Assembly: GCA_023052935.1 (NCBI GenBank)
Contig: CM041294.1
Location: 11,580,414 to 11,644,413 of the forward strand
Direction: 5' to 3'
DNA length: 64,000 nt
Origin: Piezodorus guildinii
Taxonomy: Eukaryota > Arthropoda > Insecta > Hemiptera > Pentatomidae
A model generated the notes under the pieces. That model worked only from the letters and a program-made list of their open reading frames with translations, made no database searches and had not been told where the DNA came from. Each line of letters starts with the position of its first letter. The stretch's first letter is position 1. This document shows, one piece after another, positions 1 to 10,610 of this stretch. Made by a program: the position numbers and the translations under genes.

Positions 1-506
1 ACATTTTAGTTAATATCTCTGGTTCCAGTAAATAATAAAAAAGATTAGCCATTAAAATATTTAAGTTTTATGCTTGGTAATTATTAAGTAATATGGCATG
101 AGCTATTATATTATATAGAGTAACTTATCTATTAAAAGTATGACAAAAATGAACAGTAATCCTACAAAATTTGAAATGTACCTAGGCAATATCAGAACAT
201 AAAACAAATATTTTAAATTAAAATACAAATCCCTCTTTAACAGATCCCTCAAAATAAATCACTGTTGTTCCTACTCATCCTTTTTTACCCAGTCTGCTGG
301 TGTTCCTCAGAGCAGCATTCTGGGACCCATCCTTTATACAGTTTATACAGCTGAAATCACAACCCATCCTAACACATTCCTTTCTACCTATGCCGATGAC
401 GCCTGCGTGCTATCAGTTCATAATGATCCTAGTATTGCCTCTCAAACGCTCCAATCCCACATCAGAGACCTTGAGGTATGGTGTCAGAATTGGAGAATAA
501 AAATAA
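1..506. repeat. Segmental duplication, copy 1 (pairs with 7807-8312)
   Basis: Bases 1-506 align to 7807-8312 without gaps at a constant offset of 7806. I found one mismatch (A at 355, T at 8161). The match covers about 230 bp of non-coding sequence as well as the Jockey fragment, so it is a duplication of a genomic block and not two separate LINE insertions. It ends where copy 1 switches to a Gag sequence at about 507. Confidence 0.95.
231..506 (+). pseudogene. Jockey-clade LINE reverse transcriptase fragment (J1)
   Basis: The frame starting near 233 is open to the junction and encodes the middle of a Jockey-type ORF2 reverse transcriptase. Visible motifs are GVPQSSILGPILYTVY (RT motif B) and STYADDACVLS (catalytic YADD, motif C), followed by the helix before the thumb (IRDLEVWCQNW). 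The endonuclease, RT motif A and the C-terminus are absent, so it is a dead internal fragment. It belongs to the same subfamily as the copies at 8037-8830, 9273-10610 and 39240-39580, and differs from the fuller Jockey at 20666-25450. Confidence 0.88.
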
Positions 507-873
507 TTTTTCTGATATGGAGTTAGACGATTCCAAACCTTCTCAATTACTAAGAACTATGAAAAATCTGGCAGGTAATAAAATAGCAGATGAGGTTTTA
601 AAAACGTTATGGTTACAACGCCTACCTTTTTCTTGCCAAACTGTATTAGCTGTTAGCATTGAGCCATTGACTAATTTAGGGTTAATAGGAGATAGGATAA
701 CAGAAGTCAATGCTAACCAACCCAACGAGAGTTATGGAGTTAATGCCGTTTCGAACGTTGAATCTATCATCAAAGATCTCTCGAAACGAATAGATAAGTA
801 TGAAACTCCCGTTATAGAAACCACATCTCGATCTAGAACCCGCAACGTCCCGAAAAACTCCGATTTTTGTTAA
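507..873 (+). pseudogene. Ty3/gypsy-type Gag (capsid C-terminal) fragment
   Basis: The open frame that enters from the Jockey fragment continues as a Gag-like capsid piece. Features are SQLLRTMKNLAG, a KTLWLQRLPFSCQTVLAVS stretch typical of the capsid helices of insect Ty3/gypsy elements, and an Arg/Ser-rich tail (TTSRSRTR) ending in NSDFC and a stop. Upstream Gag, zinc knuckle, protease and Pol are missing. The reading frame is fused by chance to the Jockey frame across a short A/T-rich junction, so the apparent start inside the Jockey sequence is not a real start. Family-level identification is from recognisable motifs only. Confidence 0.7.
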
Positions 874-874
874 T

Positions 875-892
875 ATCACGTCGGGGTCACCA
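875..892 (-). other. Primer-binding site matching the 3' end of tRNA-Trp
   Basis: On the plus strand these 18 bases read ATCACGTCGGGGTCACCA, which is the 3' end of a eukaryotic tRNA-Trp with its added CCA. On the minus strand it is therefore a tRNA-Trp primer-binding site just downstream of an LTR, as expected for a minus-strand LTR retrotransposon. It is opposite in orientation to the Gag fragment that abuts it. Confidence 0.75.
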
Positions 893-1211
893 ATAGATGG
901 TGGTATCACCACATAAATAACATTAATAATGGATTATATCTTTATTAAAACACACACCACATGTAACATTGTTTTAAACACAAAGGTATTTTTTGTAACA
1001 CAAAACACATGAAGGTTATGTCTCCTTAGCAACCACATGTGTTGACGCCACAAGTTGTTTGTATTTTGCTTGTGTGTACGTGCTTTGCAGAACCCGAAAG
1101 CTCTGCTCTGTATGTACAGATTGGTCTCAGTAGAGTCGTGTAAAGTTGTCGCTTGTTTCGTAAATTTAGTGGTGATCTGAAATCCAATAGGTGTGAAAGT
1201 TGTTTGTAACA
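893..1211 (-). mobile_element. 5' LTR of a Ty3/gypsy-type retrotransposon, minus strand
   Basis: Read on the minus strand, the segment starts TGTTACAAAC at 1211, contains an AATAAA poly(A) signal at 946-941, and ends a few bases before the tRNA-Trp primer site. Length (about 315 bp) and order LTR then primer site fit an LTR retrotransposon. The exact 3' end is uncertain by a few bases and no second LTR is in the window. No target-site duplication could be identified. Confidence 0.6.
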
Positions 1212-1429
1212 TAGTTTTAGTTCATGTCACTTATTTTCGTATGTATGTTCCATGTCACAGATTATAGAAATACGATGTTCTATTACATTCTTAAAATTAG
1301 ACCTTTTTGAACCTATTGAAATTATTTTTAATAAACCAATAAAAATGAAACATGTGCCACTACACACGAAATATGTATACGATGTTCAATATCTTTAAAT
1401 ATATTTCTTATAAATTAATATATATAATA

Positions 1430-1690
1430 TTTGCTGATACTTAACAGGTTTGCTTTTGCAGTTAGAAATTTGATTGTCATTGAAATTATTACTAATAGTT
1501 TTTGAGTTATTTAAAAATCAAATTTGTTTAGAATTGTTTTTATACCACTTAGATGACTTATCTTCCCAAACCCAGCCTTATTGCACATCTAAGCGGTAAG
1601 ACGAAGCTCCAGGAAAAAATTCAGCTTCACAACCTTAGTCATTTTTGAGTTGCTGCGATGACCAGAAATTTCAGTAAAATGGGCTGCATT
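1430..1690. repeat. Family D dispersed repeat
   Basis: This stretch matches, in order and in the same orientation, two segments at about 55360-55510 and 56810-56980. Shared landmarks are GCAGTTAGAAATTTGATT, TTTTTGAGTTATT, TTGCACAT..TAAG.CGGTAAGA and GCTGCGATGACCAG. No coding potential is evident. Here the two halves are contiguous, whereas the other copy is split by about 1.3 kb. The rest of 1212-1927 is AT-rich with nothing recognisable. Confidence 0.6.
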
Positions 1691-1854
1691 ATATAAATAT
1701 AGATCAAAGAATACTATAGTAAATAAACAGAGACTCCACGGACGGTCAATAGACTATGTAGTGCGACTAATTTTAGATAAATAAAAAGTTATTATATTTT
1801 GTAATTTGTTTATTTTTTGTAATTTTGAAAAATAAAAATACTTTTCCATCTATC

Positions 1855-1927
1855 TATGATGTAAAGTGGCTCTTCTGGTCTGTCGATTTTGACGAAATAG
1901 TTACTGTAACATAATAGTTATATACTT
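1855..1927 (-). repeat. Family A fragment at the left edge of the 54-bp satellite
   Basis: AAAGTGGCTCTTCTGGTC followed by a GATTTTGACGAAA stretch is the family A sequence in minus orientation (compare 30630-30720 and 37605-37650). It runs collinearly into the first satellite unit, which itself contains the next family A block. Confidence 0.8.
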
Positions 1928-4900
1928 ATGTTAAATATGAAATTTCAGCTCCGTACAACTAATAGTTATAGTTATATACTTATGTTAAATATGAAATTTC
2001 AGCTCCGTACAACTAATAGTTATAGTTATATACTTATGTTAAATATGAAATTTCAGCTCCGTACAACTAATAGTTATAGTTATATACTTATGTTAAATAT
2101 GAAATTTCAGCTCCGTACAACTAATAGTTATAGTTATATACTTATGTTAAATATGAAATTTCAGCTCCGTACAACTAATAGTTATAGTTATATACTTATG
2201 TTAAATATGAAATTTCAGCTCCGTACAACTAATAGTTATAGTTATATACTTATGTTAAATATGAAATTTCAGCTCCGTACAACTAATAGTTATAGTTATA
2301 TACTTATGTTAAATATGAAATTTCAGCTCCGTACAACTAATAGTTATAGTTATATACTTATGTTAAATATGAAATTTCAGCTCCGTACAACTAATAGTTA
2401 TAGTTATATACTTATGTTAAATATGAAATTTCAGCTCCGTACAACTAATAGTTATAGTTATATACTTATGTTAAATATGAAATTTCAGCTCCGTACAACT
2501 AATAGTTATAGTTATATACTTATGTTAAATATGAAATTTCAGCTCCGTACAACTAATAGTTATAGTTATATACTTATGTTAAATATGAAATTTCAGCTCC
2601 GTACAACTAATAGTTATAGTTATATACTTATGTTAAATATGAAATTTCAGCTCCGTACAACTAATAGTTATAGTTATATACTTATGTTAAATATGAAATT
2701 TCAGCTCCGTACAACTAATAGTTATAGTTATATACTTATGTTAAATATGAAATTTCAGCTCCGTACAACTAATAGTTATAGTTATATACTTATGTTAAAT
2801 ATGAAATTTCAGCTCCGTACAACTAATAGTTATAGTTATATACTTATGTTAAATATGAAATTTCAGCTCCGTACAACTAATAGTTATAGTTATATACTTA
2901 TGTTAAATATGAAATTTCAGCTCCGTACAACTAATAGTTATAGTTATATACTTATGTTAAATATGAAATTTCAGCTCCGTACAACTAATAGTTATAGTTA
3001 TATACTTATGTTAAATATGAAATTTCAGCTCCGTACAACTAATAGTTATAGTTATATACTTATGTTAAATATGAAATTTCAGCTCCGTACAACTAATAGT
3101 TATAGTTATATACTTATGTTAAATATGAAATTTCAGCTCCGTACAACTAATAGTTATAGTTATATACTTATGTTAAATATGAAATTTCAGCTCCGTACAA
3201 CTAATAGTTATAGTTATATACTTATGTTAAATATGAAATTTCAGCTCCGTACAACTAATAGTTATAGTTATATACTTATGTTAAATATGAAATTTCAGCT
3301 CCGTACAACTAATAGTTATAGTTATATACTTATGTTAAATATGAAATTTCAGCTCCGTACAACTAATAGTTATAGTTATATACTTATGTTAAATATGAAA
3401 TTTCAGCTCCGTACAACTAATAGTTATAGTTATATACTTATGTTAAATATGAAATTTCAGCTCCGTACAACTAATAGTTATAGTTATATACTTATGTTAA
3501 ATATGAAATTTCAGCTCCGTACACTAATAGTTATAGTTATATACTTATGTTAAATATGAAATTTCAGCTCCGTACAACTAATAGTTATAGTTATATACTT
3601 ATGTTAAATATGAAATTTCAGCTCCGTACAACTAATAGTTATAGTTATATACTTATGTTAAATATGAAATTTCAGCTCCGTACAACTAATAGTTATAGTT
3701 ATATACTTATGTTAAATATGAAATTTCAGCTCCGTACAACATATTATAGTTAATACTAGTAATATGATTAGTCTACTATATTTGTTAAATATGAAATTTC
3801 AGCTCCGTACAACTAATAGTTATAGTTATATACTTATTAATATGAATTTCAGCTCCGTAAACTAATAGTTATAGTTAATACTATGTTAATATGAAATTTC
3901 AGCTCCGTCAACTATATATGTTATTCTAGTTAAATATGAATTTCAGCTCCGTACAACTAATAGTTATAGTTATATACTTATGTTAAATATGAAATTTCAG
4001 CTCCGTACAACTAATAGTTATAGTTATATACTTATGTTAAATATGAAATTTCAGCTCCGTACAACTAATATATATATATATGTAATAGAAATTCAGCTCT
4101 ACAACTAATAGTTATAGTTATATATTAGTTAATATGAAATTTCAGCTCGTACAACTAATAGTTATAGTTATATACTTATGTTAAATATGAAATTTCAGCT
4201 CCGTACAACTAATAGTTATAGTTATATACTTATGTTAAATATGAAATTTCAGCTCCGTACAACTAATAGTTATATTATATACTTATGTTAAATATGAAAT
4301 TTCAGCTCGTACAACTAATGTTATAGTTATAACTTATGTTAAATATGAAATTTCAGCTCCGTACAACTAATAGTTATAGTTATATACTTATGTTAAATAT
4401 GAAATTTCAGCTCCGTACAACTAATAGTTATAGTTATATACTTATGTTAAATATGAAATTTCAGCTCCGTACAACTAATAGTTATAGTTATATACTTATG
4501 TTAAATATGAAATTTCAGCTCCGTACAACTAATAGTTATAGTTATATACTTATGTTAATATGAAATTTCAGCTCCGTACAACTATAGTTATGTTATATAC
4601 TTATGTAAATATGAATTTCAGCTCGTACAACTATAGTTATAGTTATATACTTATGTTAAATATGAAATTTCAGCTCGTACAACTATTTTAGAACTATGTT
4701 AAATATGAAATCAGCTCGTACAACTATAGTTATGTTAACTTATGTTAATATGAAATTTCAGTCGTACAACTAATATTATAGTTATATACTTATGTTAAAA
4801 TGAAATTTCAGCTCCGACAATAATAGTTTAATTATACTTTGAAATATGAAATTTCAGCTCGTACAATAAATTATAGTTTAATATTTTATTATGAATTTCA

Positions 4901-5040
4901 CTCCGCACTAATAGTATATTAATACTTGTTAAATATGAAATTCAGTTCAATAATATTATAGTTAAACATTAAATAAAATTAGTCGTAAACTAATATTATA
5001 GTTATATATTATGTTAAATGAAATTACCCGGACTAATTCT
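1905..5040 (+). repeat. 54-bp satellite/minisatellite array, perfect on the left and degraded on the right
   Basis: The unit is 54 bp and contains TTAAATATGAAATTTCAG, then CTCCGTACAACTAATAG and a TTATAGTTATATACTTATG spacer. About 29 units from 1928 to 3508 look identical. The first lost base is near 3522. Beyond about 3730 units accumulate mainly one-base deletions, and by 4600-5040 they are barely aligned; faint traces continue to about 5650. Because 54 is divisible by three, one frame stays open for 541 codons, but this is a by-product of the repeat and not evidence of a protein. Confidence 0.97.
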
Positions 5041-5184
5041 TCAGTTAATATACTTATGCTTAAATTGAAAAAGCATAGTGCAATAGCTTAAATTTTTTAT
5101 TTAAAATAAATTTCCGCAAAGTTAGTATATATATAATGTTTATGAACAAAAGTTAAAAAAAAATTACCTAAAAAATAATTTAAA

Positions 5185-5400
5185 TATCACACTCGTCAAC
5201 TAATCCAAAATCCTTCAAAAATCCTTATGCTCCATTACATGTTACATAATAATAATATCCATAAAGACCTAATATCCATTAATTGAAATTTGGCCCGATC
5301 CAGATATACATTCCTTCATTCCAAACTTCCTGCTACTCAAAACCCGTTATCCTGTGATCACAATTTCCTCAACATCTATTTGAAACATAAATGAAATCAC
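5185..5400 (+). pseudogene. Highly degenerate Jockey ORF2 C-terminal fragment
   Basis: Although riddled with indels, this segment follows the end of the J5 copy (39330-39480) in order: TCCAAAATCCTTC, ATAAAGACCTAATATCC, TTTGGCCCGATCC. It lies inside the zone where the 54-bp satellite has lost many single bases, so its damage may have the same cause. No frame is usable. Confidence 0.6.
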
Positions 5401-5988
5401 CGAGGCAATTAAATAGTAATATATGCCAATGAGAACTCTTACCGTAAATTAGTAGTTGAGTATACTTACTCTAATATGGTAATTTCACTTCACAACTAAA
5501 TATAGTTCTATACTATTACATATGAAATTTCCATGTACTTGTTATTGTATAAATACATATGTTAAAATTAATCCTGACATAAAGTAAGAACTTAGTAAAT
5601 TGAAATACTACAATATATTATTCACATACTTATGTAAATCTATGAAATTCAAGTACAACTAAATAAATTACAAAGAAGATATCAAATCATTTCTGTACTC
5701 GATAAAATACGTAATTTTACATAGAATAAATATTCAAGGGAATATTTAATACTATAATATTATATAGAATATTAAATACCCTTAAATATTCAAGGGAATA
5801 TGGTATTGACTAAGTAAAATACAATAAATAAAGGATAATAGTTTGCCCCGTTGCCGCAGATATTTATATTAATAATAGATGGAGAGTTAGCTGCTCTAAT
5901 AGATCTCGGAACAGAGATCGATATTTCTCTCACGAATTCCTCTCATTTTCGCGGGGCGCTGACACGAATACTCCCGGTCAAAGAATAC
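5401..5988. other. AT-rich spacer with residual satellite and a small inverted/direct repeat
   Basis: No gene is visible. Weak satellite-like words persist (for example near 5625-5660). At 5729-5800 ATATTCAAGGGAATAT occurs twice, with a partly complementary AAATACCCTTAAAT between the copies, making an imperfect palindrome. Sequence from 5830 to 5988 becomes more GC-rich and leads into the 51-bp array. Confidence 0.4.
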
Positions 5989-6855
5989 ATTTAGCAGTCC
6001 CTTTATAGCGTCCTGACGAGTACTTGTGCTAACTGCCATATTTAGCAGTCCCTTTATAGCGTCCTGACGAGTACTTGTGCTAACTGCCATATTTAGCAGT
6101 CCCTTTATAGCGTCCTGACGAGTACTTGTGCTAACTGCCATATTTAGCAGTCCCTTTATAGCGTCCTGACGAGTACTTGTGCTAACTGCCATATTTAGCA
6201 GTCCCTTTATAGCGTCCTGACGAGTACTTGTGCTAACTGCCATATTTAGCAGTCCCTTTATAGCGTCCTGACGAGTACTTGTGCTAACTGCCATATTTAG
6301 CAGTCCCTTTATAGCGTCCTGACGAGTACTTGTGCTAACTGCCATATTTAGCAGTCCCTTTATAGCGTCCTGACGAGTACTTGTGCTAACTGCCATATTT
6401 AGCAGTCCCTTTATAGCGTCCTGACGAGTACTTGTGCTAACTGCCATATTTAGCAGTCCCTTTATAGCGTCCTGACGAGTACTTGTGCTAACTGCCATAT
6501 TTAGCAGTCCCTTTATAGCGTCCTGACGAGTACTTGTGCTAACTGCCATATTTAGCAGTCCCTTTATAGCGTCCTGACGAGTACTTGTGCTAACTGCCAT
6601 ATTTAGCAGTCCCTTTATAGCGTCCTGACGAGTACTTGTGCTAACTGCCATATTTAGCAGTCCCTTTATAGCGTCCTGACGAGTACTTGTGCTAACTGCC
6701 ATATTTAGCAGTCCCTTTATAGCGTCCTGACGAGTACTTGTGCTAACTGCCATATTTAGCAGTCCCTTTATAGCGTCCTGACGAGTACTTGTGCTAACTG
6801 CCATATTTAGCAGTCCCTTTATAGCGTCCTGACGAGTACTTGTGCTAACTGCCAT
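5989..6855. repeat. Perfect 17 x 51-bp tandem array
   Basis: Seventeen head-to-tail copies of a 51-bp unit (begins ATTTAGCAGTCCCTTTATAG, ends GTGCTAACTGCCAT) fill exactly 867 bp. I saw no differences between units, so amplification is very recent or homogenised. A minus-strand frame is open through the array and about 30 codons beyond it because 51 is divisible by three. With identical copies there is no way to test it for selection, and I do not call it a gene. Confidence 0.98.
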
Positions 6856-6884
6856 ATTTTACCGCTTTCTCCTCTCACTTAGCT

Positions 6885-7715
6885 TAATATATAAAATACA
6901 CACTAAGAGGGAAAGTATTGCTGGTCGTCACAACTTACGGGTCCAGGCCATTAACGAAAAGGCACGTTTTAAGGTCTCTCGAGTTCAAATAACCGTATTG
7001 AAGTCTCACTAAATGCATTATCTCTGTTTTCGCTAACAAGGAGAGGTTCCCAATTCCAGTTTTCAACAGAAATACACATTTTAGGGTCTCCTAAGTCCAA
7101 ATGACCAAGTCCCGCAAAAAAGGTCTGTGTGTGGTAACTCTCACGCGTAAACGAAAAGTCCTATGAAACTGAAATTTCATATTTAATACGCCCCAGATGT
7201 TACAAAAACTATTTCATCAAAGTCGGCTAATCAGAAGAGCCATTTTATACTATGCATTTAGCACCTTTTTACGATTTTCTAAAAAACGGCTCTAACGATT
7301 TAGATTAAACTCGCTATATTGATGTATAATTTGATAAGCTTTAATATGATGTAGGTTTTAGTCTGATTGAAATAGTCTTACAGGGCTTAAATGCCTATAT
7401 TTAAATTTTTCTACAACTAAAGTACCTATAATTTTATAGATTTAAAAAAAATTAGGCACATTAACTTGTCAGCATTGATAAATAACAGCGAAATATGAAG
7501 GTTGAGCGAACTTCATAAGCAACTAAAGGAGAAAAGTGCAAAAATGTCCCTTAACATAATTTATGTGCTGCTATCTAGGAGACAGCATCATTAACACCAG
7601 CTCAACGCGGTCTAGTGGCAACCATAGGCTAGGGTATCCCTCCCAACAATTGCAGGCAATGGCGACGTAAGTGAAAGTCGTGTGTTGTCCGCACCGGATT
7701 TTTTAAAAGATGAAA
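6885..7715 (+). repeat. Family A dispersed repeat (nearly full length)
   Basis: Follows the family A order: AAGAGGGAAAGTATTGC start, GTCCAAATGACCAAGTCCCG, CTGAAATTTCATATTTAA, an AGAGCCATTTTATACTATG block, AAAAACGGCTCTAACG, GGGCTTAAATGCC, and the terminal GTGAAAGTCGTGTGTTG then CGCACCGGATTTTTT. An unrelated stretch at about 7556-7665 interrupts it. No long reading frame. Confidence 0.85.
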
Positions 7716-7806
7716 CTAGACAATAACCACTAGACTATACAAAATGTTTGGGGCAACGCCTACCAGGAGTAGCGTAAGAAAATCGGGAATTCCGAGCGGG
7801 AAAAAC

Positions 7807-8312
7807 ACATTTTAGTTAATATCTCTGGTTCCAGTAAATAATAAAAAAGATTAGCCATTAAAATATTTAAGTTTTATGCTTGGTAATTATTAAGTAATAT
7901 GGCATGAGCTATTATATTATATAGAGTAACTTATCTATTAAAAGTATGACAAAAATGAACAGTAATCCTACAAAATTTGAAATGTACCTAGGCAATATCA
8001 GAACATAAAACAAATATTTTAAATTAAAATACAAATCCCTCTTTAACAGATCCCTCAAAATAAATCACTGTTGTTCCTACTCATCCTTTTTTACCCAGTC
8101 TGCTGGTGTTCCTCAGAGCAGCATTCTGGGACCCATCCTTTATACAGTTTATACAGCTGATATCACAACCCATCCTAACACATTCCTTTCTACCTATGCC
8201 GATGACGCCTGCGTGCTATCAGTTCATAATGATCCTAGTATTGCCTCTCAAACGCTCCAATCCCACATCAGAGACCTTGAGGTATGGTGTCAGAATTGGA
8301 GAATAAAAATAA
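7807..8312. repeat. Segmental duplication, copy 2 (pairs with 1-506)
   Basis: Same block as 1-506, one mismatch. Here the Jockey reverse-transcriptase sequence continues beyond the duplication, so this is the more complete and probably parental arrangement. Confidence 0.95.
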
Positions 8313-8830
8313 ATCCCAACAAATCCCATCAAATAACCTTTACCCTTCGTCGTAAACCTTTGACTTCCTGCCTTACAGTATCCTTTAATAACACTAAACT
8401 AATTCCAATTGAACAGATCAGATATCTAGGACTCCATCTTGGCAAAAGTCTAACTTGGAAGCCTCATACTAGACTAAAACGACAAGAAACCGCTCGCCGT
8501 TTTCGATCACTTCAACACTTACTAGACAAACGGTCAAACCTTCCTCTTAACTAGAAAATGCTCATCTACATGACTATTATAAGACCTATCTGGACTTACA
8601 GAATCGATCTATGGGGCTCTACCAAAACGGATTTATATCCTTACAATCCACAAACAAACTCATCCATAAAGACCTTAATGATCCATATGTTGCTGTTTTG
8701 GCCCGAACTAAGTATGAATCCTTCCAAAAAAAGAATCCACTCCCACTCTAAACCACTAGTTTCTATTCTAGCTTCGATCCCTGATAACGCTCCGAGGCGT
8801 CTGAAAAGAAGATGGCATCGAAACCTACTT
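8037..8830 (+). pseudogene. Jockey-clade LINE ORF2, 5'-truncated (J2)
   Basis: Encodes RT motif B (GVPQSSILGPILY), the catalytic STYADDACVLS, IRYLGLHLGKSLTW of the RT thumb region, RLKRQETARRFRSLQHLLDK, and the C-terminal IRPIWTYRIDLWGSTK. An in-frame stop after NLPLN (about 8552) and a frame change near 8630 break it. The end (NAPRRLKRRW) is the usual Jockey C-terminus and is followed by a T-rich 3' region to about 8960. Endonuclease, ORF1 and RT motif A are missing, so it cannot transpose. Confidence 0.9.
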
Positions 8831-9272
8831 GTTCACATTTACTACTTGATTGCTGCAAAGGGGTGGTCTTTTTTTTCATGTATTTTATCATTACACCAGC
8901 ATATTTACTTGTTGTATTATAAAATACAGTTGCAAATTTTAACAATTTTTTTTTTTTAAATACAAGAAAAAAGAATTCTTTGAAAAAATAAATTCCGTAG
9001 TGAAATATGAGCTAGCCTTCAAGAACTAGGGCTGCACTAACCAAGCAAACCGAACTATCATGCGGTATAGTATATCGCTATGTTGTGCAGGAATTTAAAA
9101 ATATTTCATCACATTTATGCTATGTTCTGAATATCATCGAATGAAAAGTTTGTTTATTATCTTTATATATTTTTATATTGGCACCTGTCAAAGGTGATCT
9201 ATTAATAAGGAAATGTTTGGAGAAAACTGCACCAGCGGGGTTGTTAGGTTGTAGTTTAGCAAAGGAGCACCC
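8831..9272. other. Jockey 3' region and unassigned spacer
   Basis: The first ~130 bp is probably the 3' UTR of J2 and contains a run of T at 8947-8958. Beyond 8990 I see no gene, repeat or RNA. Confidence 0.4.
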
Positions 9273-10610
9273 TCATCCAGCTTTTTTCAGTTTTTCATGG
9301 TAGGAATGATATCTGGTAGGGGCCAAATCAGCTACATACGGAACATGGTGGTCTTCATGAATGATTTTGTTCGTGACAAAGTAAGGAACGTTGAGGATTT
9401 TACGAAGGATTTTGGATTGTAACGATTGGATACGGGAAGAATTGGATGGTTTAGTAGAGCCCAAAGCTCAAATCCGTAGGTCCATATAGGCCTTATGATT
9501 GTCATGTAAATGAGTCTTTTGTAGTTATGTGGAAGGTTAGAGCGTCTGTATAGTAAGTGTTTGAGTAGCCAAAAACGTCGAGCAGTTTCTTGTCTTTTCA
9601 GTCTTGTATGCTGATTCCATGTAAGCCGTTTGTCAAGCAGGAGTCCTAAACAGCGGATCTGTTCAACCGGGACAAGCGAAATATCATTAAAGGAAACTGT
9701 AGGGCAGGATGTTATAGCTTTTCGACGAAGGGTAAACGTAATATGATGGGAGTTATTGGAATTGATTTTAATTCCAATTTTTACACCATACCTCAAGGTC
9801 TCTGATGTGGGATTGGAGAGTTTGAGAGGCAATACTAGGATCATTATGAACTGATAGCACGCAAGCGTCATCGGCATAGGTTGAAAGGAATGTGTTAGGA
9901 TGGGTTGGGATATAAGCTGTGTAAAGGATGGGTCCCACAATACTGCCCTGAGGAACACCAGCAGACTGGGTAAAAAGAGATGAATAGGAGCGATTGTGTT
10001 TTATTTCGAAAGATCTGTCGGAGAGGCAAGACAGGATGATTAGGAAGTATGTTGGAAGAAGGAATTTACGGAGTTTATACAGCAGTCCTGGTTGCCAGAC
10101 TCGATCGAAGGCCTGTTTTACGTCGAGAAAGGCTCCCGTGCAGTAAAATCCACGCTCCAATGCAGTCGAGACCACATCACCAACACGTTGACATTGCTGG
10201 ATGGTGGAGTGGGAAGTTCGGCATCCAAACTGGTGGTCTGGGATTATGTGATAGGATTCTAGGATAGGATATAGTCGTTTAAGAAGGAGCCGTTCTAGGA
10301 TTTTATCTATGATGGGTAAAAGAGAAATAGGATGGTAAGAAGAAGCTCCAGTGGCTTTTTGGGTTTGGGGATCATTTTAAGAATAGCTAATTTCTAGGAT
10401 TGAGGAAAGTATGTAGTGTGGTGTACGGAACTGTAAATATATGTGAGGAATAGAATGGCTTTTCAAGGAAGTTGCTCAAGGATTTGGTTGGGCAGTGGTT
10501 AGATCATCTCCAGGAGCTTTCCGGGAAGGTAATTTGTGGATTAAGTTCAAAATTTCTGAAGTCTGAAATGCTTTAGGAGGAAGGGCCAACTGGGTTTAAA
10601 TATCCAGTTC
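9273..10610 (-). pseudogene. Jockey-clade LINE ORF2, fragment (J3)
   Basis: Read on the minus strand, the order is PISLLPIIDKILERLLLKRL (palm start), GAFLDVKQAFDRVW (motif A with the catalytic Asp), GVPQGSIVGPILYTAY (motif B), STYADDACVLS (motif C), QIRCLGLLLDKRLTW, then IRPIWTYGFELW and the C-terminal PYFVTNKIIHEDHH. It is the best-preserved RT core of its subfamily here, but it is split over several frames by indels and stops and truncated before the C-terminus (about 9278) and at the endonuclease side (about 10600). It faces J2, so the two form an inverted pair about 400 bp apart. Confidence 0.9.

Noticed and set aside
478..873. A single Gag gene starting in the Jockey fragment
   Set aside because: The start lies in duplicated Jockey sequence; the frame is joined by a junction at about 507.
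875..892. A tRNA-Trp gene
   Set aside because: Only the 3' end including CCA is present; no cloverleaf upstream, and an LTR adjoins it, so it is a primer-binding site.
1928..4563. Open frames of up to 541 codons made of an 18-residue repeat
   Set aside because: They are the translation of the 54-bp satellite, whose unit is divisible by three; copies are identical or broken by deletions, with no sign of coding constraint.
5896..6855. 319-codon minus-strand frame made of a 17-residue repeat
   Set aside because: Product of a perfect 51-bp array. With identical units nothing distinguishes it from chance.
9273..10610. J2 and J3 as one Jockey element with an inversion
   Set aside because: Both encode the same RT region (motifs B and C), so they are two copies and not halves of one.
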